From NCBI GenBank assembly GCA_937896015.1, contig CALBLR010000266.1:1-7434 (forward strand): a stretch of 7,434 nt of DNA, in the 5' to 3' direction. Each line of letters begins with the position of its first letter. Position 1 is the stretch's first letter. The position numbers and the translations under genes were made by a program. Of the stretch, positions 1 through 6,467 are shown piece after piece. Origin of the DNA: an uncultured Prevotellaceae bacterium (GTDB lineage Bacteria > Bacteroidota > Bacteroidia > Bacteroidales > Muribaculaceae). The notes under the pieces are model-generated. The model worked only from the letters and a program-made list of their open reading frames with translations. It was not told where the DNA came from and did no database searches.

Positions 1-1980
1 GCGCTGCTGCACGACGTGGTGGAAGACACCGACTTCACCATCGAAGACATCGAGGCGCAGTTTGGCAAAAAAATTGCGCAGATAGTGGAGGGCCTCACCA
101 AAATCTCGGGCGGCATATTCGGCACCCACGCCTCGGCGCAGGCCGAGAACTTCCGCAAACTGCTGCTCACCATGAACGACGACATACGCGTGGTGCTTAT
201 CAAGATGGCCGACCGCCTGCACAACATGCGCACGCTCGACTCCATGCCGCCCGCCAAGCAATACAAGATTGCCGGCGAGACACTCTACATCTACGCCCCG
301 CTGGCCCACCGTCTGGGCCTCTTTGCCATAAAGACCGAGCTCGAGGACCTGAGCTTCAAATATGAGCACCCCGACACCTACAAGACCATCGGGGAGAAGA
401 TTGCGCTCACCGAGGCAAGGCGCAACGAGCTGTTTGAGCACTTCGCCGCCCCAATACGCCAGCGGCTCGACAAGCTGGGGCTGACCTACGAGTTTAAGGT
501 GCGCGTGAAGTCGCGCTACTCGATATGGAAGAAGATGGAGACCAAGCACATACCATTTGAGGAGGTGTATGACCTATATGCCGCCCGCATTGTGTTTGAA
601 TGCCCCAACGAGGCCGACGAGAAGCGCATCTGCTGGAACATATACAGCGAAATCACCGACCTCTACAAGCTGCACCCCGACCGCACACGCGACTGGGTGA
701 GCACCCCCAAAGCCAACGGCTACCGCGCGCTGCACATCACCGTGATGGGCCCCGACGGCAACTGGGTGGAGGTGCAGATACGCTCGCGCCGCATGGACGA
801 CATAGCCGAGCGCGGATTTGCCGCCCACTGGAAATACAAGATTGGCGAGGGCGAGGAAGAGAGCGAGCTGGCCGTATGGCTGCAAACCATTGAAGACATT
901 CTGAAGAATCCCGAGCCCAACGCGCTCGACTTTCTCGACACGATAAAGCTCAACCTGTTTGCCTCCGAGATTGTGGTGTTCACCCCCAAGGGCGAGCTCA
1001 TCACGCTGCCAAAGGACGCCACCGTGCTCGACATGGCCTTCACACTGCACACCGAGATAGGCACACACTGCATTGCCGGCAAGGTGAACCACCGCCTTGT
1101 GCCGCTGTCGCACAAGCTGGCCAGCGGCGACCAAGTGGAGATTCTCACATCACACTCGCAGCAGCCGCAGGCCGAATGGGAGAAATTCCTGGTCACCGCC
1201 AAGGGCAAAACGCGCCTGCGCGCCGCCCTGCGCCACGACCGGCGCATGGTGATGGAGCGCGGCTCGGCCATGCTGCAAAAGCTGCTCGACGACAACGGAG
1301 TGAAGCTGACCAACGAGGCGCTCACGCGCATCATCAGCAGCGAGCATGTGCAGAACAAGGACGAGCTATACTACATGATAGGCAACAACGAGATAGCCCT
1401 GTCCGACCAGCTGCTGAAGACGGTGAAGCCGCAGTCGCAAGGCCTGTTTGGCAAGCTGCTGCACAACTTTGGCAGCAGCAAGAAGAGCGCCAAGCCGGCC
1501 GGCGGCGACATAATAAAAGACAAGGTGGAGTTTGGCAAAGTGTATGTGCTGAAGACGGTGGACGGCGTGAGCAACTACCGCACCGAAGACTGCTGCAACC
1601 CCATTCCGGGCGACGACGTGCTTGGCTACGTGAACGAGCAGGGCGAGGTGATAGTGCACAAAATGGACTGCCCGGTGGCTATGAAGCTGAAGTCGGGCTT
1701 CGGCACACGCATAGTGCAGACGCGCTGGGACGACTCGCGCAAGAAGTTCCTGGCCTCGCTGCACATCGAGGGCATCGACCGCATGGGCATTTTGCAGGAA
1801 ATCATCTACCTGATTTCCACCAATCTGGCCATCAACATCAGGAAGCTCGACATTGCCGCCAACGAGGGTCTGTTCACATGCAGCCTCGACGTGCTGATCG
1901 ACGACACAGCCGTGGTGAGCAAAATGTGCAAGCGGCTGAAGAAGGTGAAGGGCGTGACGTCGGCCGCCCGCATAAGCTGA
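1..1980 (+). CDS. rel: Bifunctional (p)ppGpp synthetase/hydrolase, RelA/SpoT (RSH) family, 5'-truncated
   Basis: This cytosolic stringent-response enzyme makes pppGpp/ppGpp from ATP plus GTP/GDP and hydrolyses it again. The frame is open from base 1, so the 659 residues seen lack the true start; by family length roughly 75-80 N-terminal residues are missing. In window numbering, the hydrolase HD motif HDVVEDT is at 4-10 (H4, D5, E8, D9) and its second part DRLHNMRT at 71-78 (D71, N75). The synthetase domain shows the nucleotide-binding RVKSRYSIWKKM at 168-179, D191 in YDLYAARIVF, and the catalytic EVQIRS at 257-262. A TGS domain (about 324-385, H356), a helical region with a Ser/Lys-rich linker near 491-500, a Cys/zinc-finger-like domain (C531, C532, H553, C557) and a C-terminal ACT domain (about 583-659) follow. 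Both catalytic sites look intact as far as visible, so a dual-function enzyme is expected. The motif that is RxKD in bifunctional enzymes and ExDD in synthetase-only RelA reads RTRD (228-231). The symbol could equally be spoT or relA. Confidence 0.96.
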   Translation, partial: ALLHDVVEDTDFTIEDIEAQFGKKIAQIVEGLTKISGGIFGTHASAQAENFRKLLLTMNDDIRVVLIKMADRLHNMRTLDSMPPAKQYKIAGETLYIYAPLAHRLGLFAIKTELEDLSFKYEHPDTYKTIGEKIALTEARRNELFEHFAAPIRQRLDKLGLTYEFKVRVKSRYSIWKKMETKHIPFEEVYDLYAARIVFECPNEADEKRICWNIYSEITDLYKLHPDRTRDWVSTPKANGYRALHITVMGPDGNWVEVQIRSRRMDDIAERGFAAHWKYKIGEGEEESELAVWLQTIEDILKNPEPNALDFLDTIKLNLFASEIVVFTPKGELITLPKDATVLDMAFTLHTEIGTHCIAGKVNHRLVPLSHKLASGDQVEILTSHSQQPQAEWEKFLVTAKGKTRLRAALRHDRRMVMERGSAMLQKLLDDNGVKLTNEALTRIISSEHVQNKDELYYMIGNNEIALSDQLLKTVKPQSQGLFGKLLHNFGSSKKSAKPAGGDIIKDKVEFGKVYVLKTVDGVSNYRTEDCCNPIPGDDVLGYVNEQGEVIVHKMDCPVAMKLKSGFGTRIVQTRWDDSRKKFLASLHIEGIDRMGILQEIIYLISTNLAINIRKLDIAANEGLFTCSLDVLIDDTAVVSKMCKRLKKVKGVTSAARIS

Positions 1981-2037
1981 CACACGCCGGAAGTGTTTTT
2001 TTTCGATTAAAGCATCACACACTCATAGCATATTTTT

Positions 2038-4131
2038 ATGGTTAACAAAGAGATAAAACGCAGCGTGGCGGTGACACTGATGCTGCTTGTGGGCTCGATA
2101 GTGCTGATGTCGCTGTTCTTGCCCAACAAGGGCAACGACGAGTTGCCGTCGTATGAGCTGGGCAAGCCATGGATGCACCCCATGCTCACGGCAAAGATAA
2201 GCATAGGCATTCCGCGCACCGACAGCGAGCTGAAGCACACTGCCGACAGCCTGAAGGCCAACATGGGCCGGTATTACCACGTGGACTACGGCACCGCACG
2301 CAGTCAGGTGGGCGCACTGACGCGCGCCCTCAACGCACGCGCCGATGTGAAGCCCATGGTGCGCCAGCGCCTGATAGCCGCGGTGAGCAAGGCCTACACC
2401 GACGGCATAGTGGACGATGCCACATACCAGAACATCAGCAGCGGCAAGATGCCCAACCTGCTGATTCTTAACGACAACAACATTGCCACCACCACTGCCA
2501 CCGATGCGATGCGGTCGGTGCGCGACGCCTACATGAGCATCTACAACACGCTATCGGACGCCGACAGCCACGAGGCCATGGCGCGCGTGGCACTTAACAG
2601 CTACCTCGTGCCCAACCTGAACTACGACTCGGTGGAGACCAACCGCAAATACAACGAAGAGTTCTCGATGCGCACCGCCCCCACAGGCACGCTGCAGCCT
2701 GGACAAAGCATAATTTACCCCGGCACCATAGTGGACGAGCACAAGTTTGCACTGCTCAACGCCTATGGCGACGCGCTGAAAAACGGCAAGGACACGCAAG
2801 TGAAGGAGACCAACTACGCCCTGCCGGGCAACGTGGTGCTGGTGGCCGCCATGATGGTGGTGTTCTACCTGTTTATGCGCCTGGTGAGGCCGCGCACGTT
2901 TGCCGACACTCGCCGCATGACGTTCCTTATATCGCTAATCACATCATTTGTGGTGCTGTCGTTTCTTGTGGCCAAATTCAGGTCGAACTACCTGTATGTG
3001 ATGCCGTTCGCGCTGATGCCGATAGTGGTCACCACGTTCACCGACACGCGCATTGGCTTCTTCACCCACCTGGTGACCATGTTCATATGCTCGCTGGCCA
3101 TTCCCGACCGCCAGGCCGAGTTCCTGTTTATGCAGTTTCTTGCCGGCAGCATAGCCATAGCCTCGATGAAGGGACTGCTGCGCCGCTCGCAGCTGGTGCA
3201 GTGCGCATTCTTCATTTTTGCCGCCTATTCGGCCGCATTCTGCGCCCTGTGCATGGCGCGCAACGACATGGCCTCGGTGGGCGACTGGCACTTTTTCCTG
3301 TATTTTGCCATCAACAGCGTGGTGCTGTCGTTTGCCTACACTGTGATATTCCTTGAAGAGAAACTGTTCGGCTTCACATCGTCGCTGACGCTGGTGGAGC
3401 TGTCGGACAGCAACTCGCCCGCGCTGCGCATGCTGTCGGAGCGCTGCCCGGGCACATTCCAGCACTCCTTCCAGGTGGCCAATCTTGCTACCGAAGTGGC
3501 CCACCGCATAGGGGCCAACATGCAGCAGGTGCGCGCCGGGGCGCTGTATCACGACATCGGCAAGACGCAGAACCCCGCATTCTTCACCGAAAACCAGATG
3601 AGCGTGAACCCGCACATTGGCCTCAGCCCCGTGCAGAGCGCCGAAATAGTAATAGCCCACGTGAGCAGCGGCCTTAAGCTGGCCGTGCAATACGACCTGC
3701 CGCAGGTGATTAAAGACGCCATAGCGCAGCACCACGGCAAAGGCCGCGCGCGCTACTTCTACACAATGGCCTGCAAGGAGGCTCCCGACGGCAAGGTGGA
3801 TCCAGCCCCGTTCACCTACCCCGGCCCAAACCCGCAAAGCAAGGAGACGGCCATACTGATGATGTGCGACGCCTGCGAGGCAGCCGCCAAGAGTCTGGCC
3901 GAGCCCAACGAGAAAAACATCACTGCCATTGTGAACAAGGTGATCGACAGCCAAGTGGCCGAGGGCCTGCTGTCGGAAGCCCCTATAAGTTTCCGCGACA
4001 TTGGCATAGCCAAGCGCACCATAGTGGAGATGCTGCGCACGCTCTACCACCCGCGCATCAGCTATCCCGACGATGTGAAGCCAGTCGTGCCAGAGGCCAC
4101 TGCCGACGACACTCCGCTGCCCAACGAATAG
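2038..4131 (+). CDS. pgpH: 7TM-HD membrane phosphohydrolase, PgpH-type c-di-AMP phosphodiesterase
   Basis: This complete 697-residue protein has the PgpH/YqfF architecture. A basic N-terminus and one membrane helix (about 11-29) lead to a large extracytoplasmic 7TMR-HDED-like domain (about 31-262, with YPGTIVDEHKFALLNAYG near 227-244). Seven hydrophobic segments follow, at about 266-283, 294-312, 318-334, 340-356, 362-377, 385-406 and 417-438, then a cytoplasmic HD domain. Metal-binding candidates are H476 (in GTFQHS), H505-D506 (in YHDIGK), H541, H565/H566 and D611 (in MMCDACEAA), so the site looks complete. In Listeria this family hydrolyses c-di-AMP to pApA; I infer the same substrate from the architecture. 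The ATG at 2038 is chosen because it gives the usual short basic stretch before the first helix; no Shine-Dalgarno is visible and the upstream bases are AT-rich, as is common in Bacteroidetes. It starts 57 bp after the RSH stop and may share its transcript. A different cyclic nucleotide substrate is possible. Confidence 0.9.
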   Translation: MVNKEIKRSVAVTLMLLVGSIVLMSLFLPNKGNDELPSYELGKPWMHPMLTAKISIGIPRTDSELKHTADSLKANMGRYYHVDYGTARSQVGALTRALNARADVKPMVRQRLIAAVSKAYTDGIVDDATYQNISSGKMPNLLILNDNNIATTTATDAMRSVRDAYMSIYNTLSDADSHEAMARVALNSYLVPNLNYDSVETNRKYNEEFSMRTAPTGTLQPGQSIIYPGTIVDEHKFALLNAYGDALKNGKDTQVKETNYALPGNVVLVAAMMVVFYLFMRLVRPRTFADTRRMTFLISLITSFVVLSFLVAKFRSNYLYVMPFALMPIVVTTFTDTRIGFFTHLVTMFICSLAIPDRQAEFLFMQFLAGSIAIASMKGLLRRSQLVQCAFFIFAAYSAAFCALCMARNDMASVGDWHFFLYFAINSVVLSFAYTVIFLEEKLFGFTSSLTLVELSDSNSPALRMLSERCPGTFQHSFQVANLATEVAHRIGANMQQVRAGALYHDIGKTQNPAFFTENQMSVNPHIGLSPVQSAEIVIAHVSSGLKLAVQYDLPQVIKDAIAQHHGKGRARYFYTMACKEAPDGKVDPAPFTYPGPNPQSKETAILMMCDACEAAAKSLAEPNEKNITAIVNKVIDSQVAEGLLSEAPISFRDIGIAKRTIVEMLRTLYHPRISYPDDVKPVVPEATADDTPLPNE

Positions 4132-4144
4132 CCACGGCAACACT

Positions 4145-4191
4145 AAAAAAATCACTGCGGCCGCCGACAGCCATAATTGTCGGCGGCCGCA
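4145..4191 (-). terminator. Rho-independent terminator of the TMEM43-family gene
   Basis: A perfect 14-bp inverted repeat (4156-4169 pairs with 4178-4191) encloses an 8-base loop. The stem is almost all G/C. Seven A residues at 4145-4151 lie just left of it, so on the minus strand the hairpin is followed by GTGA and a run of seven T. That polarity fits termination of the leftward gene whose stop is at 4214. On the plus strand the bases after the stem (ACTGTTATATG) are not a T-run, so it would terminate the rightward PgpH gene (stop at 4131) only weakly, though the hairpin could still protect that mRNA 3' end. Confidence 0.85.
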
Positions 4192-4213
4192 ACTGTTATA
4201 TGCATCGCATGTG

Positions 4214-5533
4214 CTATGCTGCGGGCGCAGTGGGCACAGTGGCCGCCTTGCGCCGCTTCTCACGGCCACGGCGCCACACCACCGCAACAACTGCGGCGGC
4301 CACGCACAGCAGCCCCACCGACAACAGCGGCCTATAGAACAACCAAGCAACGGCTATCACCGCCAGCGACCAGCCGAAGCCAAGCGCGCCGCTGACTATG
4401 GACACGCCCATCTCGACCACGCTGGCCAGGAACGGCAAGAACTTGAACAGCACATACAACATGCTGAACATGCTCTTTAAGCCGCCTATCACCACCAGCA
4501 GGCCGGCAAGGCGCAGAATCCAGGTCCAAGTGCCGTTGCTGCTCTCCTCCTGCTTGAATATGTCACGAGCCTCAACGCTGCCGTCGCGCACCGCTTGAAA
4601 CTCCTTGCCGTTGCCGGCAATGAAGGGCCCCAGCGTACCGCCGCTCACCTTGCCTATCACAGTGACCTCGCGCGGCATGGTCTTGGTGAAGGTGATGCGC
4701 ACGTCACCCACTTCGGGCCGGCGCGGATTGCGGCCTATATACAGCTCGTTGTCGCGCTCGTGCACGTAGGTGTAGCTGCCCAGCGCATCCGACGCGCGGT
4801 CGACGGCGCGTCCGGCAGCCTTCTCAAGCCCCGAAGCACTGTCGGCAGCCGTGGGTTGCGGACGGGACACATCGGCATACTCATGCTCCTTGAGCTGGGT
4901 GATGGTACGGTTATACTCCTCAAGCACCGCGTCGCCCAAGTCAAGCTTCAGGTGCTCATCCGCCTGAATGGCGTTAACCATGCTTTGCGGCAGCTTGTAG
5001 GCACCAAGCGTTACATTCTGAGCCTGGAAAGCGGCACTTTGCACATCGATGAGAATGAAGTTGGAGCGTTGATACTGTGGATCTTTGAAATTCTCCGACT
5101 TCACGGGATTGCGGCTCCAGCCCTGCTTGTAGGTATAGGTGGTGGTTTCCTCCTTGCTGCCGCCCACCTTCTCTTTGGTCTCCGTCTTGGTCTCTTCTTC
5201 CCATTGGTAGTACTCCACGTGGCGGCTCACGCGCAACGCCCCGGCTGCGCCCACGCCAAACTGCGGGTCGCCCACCGAGTCGGTAGTAGTGGCTAAGCCG
5301 GTGGCGTGCACGAGTTTGCCGTTGAGTTTGGGGTTGAGCTGCTGAATGTTGCCGGCTTCGACGCAAGCCTGCTGCGCCTCGCCCAGCATGTCGCCCGTCT
5401 TCACGGCGCGGCCTTCGTTCCACCACAGCAGCACGGTGCCGGCCACCACCATCATCAGGCCCGAAAATATTTTTTTGAACGAGCCACCAAGCCTCGAAAC
5501 GTAGCTGGTGGCAGTTGTTTCTTGATATGCCAT
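4214..5533 (-). CDS. TMEM43/LUMA family membrane protein
   Basis: This complete 439-residue protein is a bacterial member of the TMEM43 (LUMA) family, known from the animal inner nuclear membrane and endoplasmic reticulum. An N-terminal membrane helix (about 22-38) runs into the family signature WWNEGRAVKT (37-46). A large soluble, probably extracytoplasmic loop spans about 47-335. It carries the Glu/Lys-rich stretch and YTYKQGW (133-139) followed by SENF (146-149), then YIGRNPRRPEVGDVRITF (265-282), all resembling conserved TMEM43 segments. Three or four hydrophobic segments follow (about 337-352, 355-373, 376-397, 402-420), then a basic tail (RRGREKRRK, 421-429) that should be cytoplasmic. 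An Ala-rich, probably amphipathic helix lies at about 228-252. The start at 5533 gives a short polar N-terminus before the first helix. It has an AT-rich upstream gap and its own terminator, so it may be transcribed alone. Its bacterial function is not known to me; a membrane scaffold or lipid-related role would be speculation. Family assignment is firm. Confidence 0.93.
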   Translation of the reverse strand: MAYQETTATSYVSRLGGSFKKIFSGLMMVVAGTVLLWWNEGRAVKTGDMLGEAQQACVEAGNIQQLNPKLNGKLVHATGLATTTDSVGDPQFGVGAAGALRVSRHVEYYQWEEETKTETKEKVGGSKEETTTYTYKQGWSRNPVKSENFKDPQYQRSNFILIDVQSAAFQAQNVTLGAYKLPQSMVNAIQADEHLKLDLGDAVLEEYNRTITQLKEHEYADVSRPQPTAADSASGLEKAAGRAVDRASDALGSYTYVHERDNELYIGRNPRRPEVGDVRITFTKTMPREVTVIGKVSGGTLGPFIAGNGKEFQAVRDGSVEARDIFKQEESSNGTWTWILRLAGLLVVIGGLKSMFSMLYVLFKFLPFLASVVEMGVSIVSGALGFGWSLAVIAVAWLFYRPLLSVGLLCVAAAVVAVVWRRGREKRRKAATVPTAPAA

Positions 5534-5605
5534 ATTATTTTTGATATAGTCAGTAAAGTGATTAAATGAATGATTTAACTGATTGCTGCCACGCGCGGTG
5601 CGCCG
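5534..5605 (-). promoter_or_regulatory. AT-rich intergenic region, likely promoter of the TMEM43-family gene
   Basis: These 72 bp separate the lipoprotein stop from the TMEM43 start. The half nearest the TMEM43 start (5534-5580) is strikingly AT-rich compared with the surrounding genes, as expected for a Bacteroidetes promoter or unstructured leader. I could not find a convincing match to the Bacteroidetes -7 box TAnnTTTG, so no exact promoter is called. There is no T-rich hairpin after the lipoprotein stop, so readthrough from upstream is also possible. Confidence 0.35.
5562..5578. repeat. Short inverted repeat upstream of the TMEM43-family gene
   Basis: TTAAAT and ATTTAA form perfect 6-base arms around a 5-base spacer (GAATG). 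A second short pair, TCAGT (5550-5554) and ACTGA (5578-5582), flanks it and overlaps the right arm by one base. The element is centred about 37 bp upstream of the TMEM43 ATG, where a regulator could bind. In AT-rich DNA such a repeat can arise by chance, so an operator role is only a possibility. Confidence 0.3.
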
Positions 5606-6454
5606 TCAGTCGGTGTAGCGCGAAGCGTACTCCGTGCTGCACGGCAGCGGGCGGCCGCTGATGAGCGGCAGGTCGTCGCCCGTGTGCAGCGTGACGGTGC
5701 ACCGGCCCGTGTCGGAACGGCGCGAGAGGTCGAAGCGGTAGACCTTGCCGCCTATTGCGGCCACCACCTTGTGGGTGAACGCATTGCCGCGCTCCACACT
5801 AGTCGAGCTGAATGAGCCGTTCATGTCAATGCCGTCGCTGTTGCGAAACCGCATTTTCCAGTCGCGGCCAAGGTGGATCTCAAAGTCGTCGACGTAGTAG
5901 TAGCCTGCGGCGTCAAACTCCTCGACCATCGTTTCACGGCCGTTGTGGTCTTCGGCTATAACGCCGGTGCCACTATCGTCGCTCACGGCCTTAAGGCTGC
6001 GCACATCGGCAAATCCGTTCAGCGGGCCGCTGCAGCGCACGTCGCCCGAGGCCAAGGCATCGGCTATGTTGAGCATGGCCACGCGGCCCTGAGCGGTGAG
6101 CATCACCAGCACGGGATTGATGGCATTGCCAAGGTTTGACGCCACCATCTGGGTGACCCGGCCGCCCACAGCCTCTATGGCATAGGGGCCGCCGCCAACG
6201 CGGCAAGGCATGTGCCACTCGGCGCACATGCGGCGGCAGCTGTCGAGGTTGAAGGCCAACACCACCCGGCCATCGCCGTCGACCGAGGCCGTATAAAGGC
6301 CGGCCATGGGGTCGGAGACCTTGGACGCTGTGCGGGCAGGCGCAGCCTCGGCAGCGTGCTGCTCGGTGGCCGTAGCCGCGTGACCGCCACAGGCTGCAGT
6401 CAGTGTCGCCGACACCGTCACGGCGGCAATCAGCGCTATGTTGAACTGTCTCAT
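5606..6454 (-). CDS. Putative secreted lipoprotein of unknown function, cysteine-containing
   Basis: I do not recognise a family for this 282-residue protein. The N-terminus (MRQFNIALIAAVTVSATLTAAC) is a typical signal sequence: one Arg, a hydrophobic core, then a lipobox-like LTAAC ending at C22, so the mature protein is probably lipid-anchored in the outer or inner membrane. The lipobox is not ideal because Thr sits at -3, and signal peptidase I cleavage is an alternative. An Ala/Thr/Glu-rich linker (23-47) precedes the folded part. Six more cysteines (C73, C77, C84, C141, C252, C272) could form three disulfides in the periplasm or outside the cell; the cluster C73-x3-C77-x6-C84 stands out. 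Alternating hydrophobic and polar stretches suggest a mainly beta structure. It begins 13 bp after the stop of the LRR gene on the same strand, which suggests one operon and perhaps coupled translation, and a shared place at the cell surface. Confidence 0.8.
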   Translation of the reverse strand: MRQFNIALIAAVTVSATLTAACGGHAATATEQHAAEAAPARTASKVSDPMAGLYTASVDGDGRVVLAFNLDSCRRMCAEWHMPCRVGGGPYAIEAVGGRVTQMVASNLGNAINPVLVMLTAQGRVAMLNIADALASGDVRCSGPLNGFADVRSLKAVSDDSGTGVIAEDHNGRETMVEEFDAAGYYYVDDFEIHLGRDWKMRFRNSDGIDMNGSFSSTSVERGNAFTHKVVAAIGGKVYRFDLSRRSDTGRCTVTLHTGDDLPLISGRPLPCSTEYASRYTD

Positions 6455-6467
6455 GACGTGCGTGGCG

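Noticed and set aside
1951..2003. Possible terminator after the RSH gene: a run of eight T at 1996-2003 near weak stems (GGCGTG with CACGCC, or ACAC with GTGT)
   Set aside because: The first stem is 6 bp with a 26-base loop lying mostly inside the coding region and not flush with the T-run; the second is only 4 bp. Too weak to call, though some attenuation between RSH and pgpH cannot be excluded.
2031..2038. TATTTTTA resembling the Bacteroidetes -7 box TAnnTTTG
   Set aside because: It overlaps the PgpH start codon, so transcription from it would begin inside the gene, and the final G is missing.
1176..2045. A 289-codon plus-strand frame overlapping the RSH gene
   Set aside because: It is a frame-shifted reading of the TGS-to-ACT part of RSH, rich in Arg, Gln and His and without family features.
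2944..4350. A 468-codon open frame on the minus strand, antisense to the PgpH gene and crossing the convergent terminator
   Set aside because: Its translation is rich in His, Arg, Cys and Gly with no domain, it lies opposite a gene with clear conserved motifs, and it overlaps the terminator. GC-rich codon use leaves few stops in the opposite frame.
4595..5296. A 233-codon plus-strand frame opposite the TMEM43 gene
   Set aside because: The minus-strand reading carries conserved TMEM43 motifs over the same bases; this frame shows only low-complexity Leu/Gly/His sequence.
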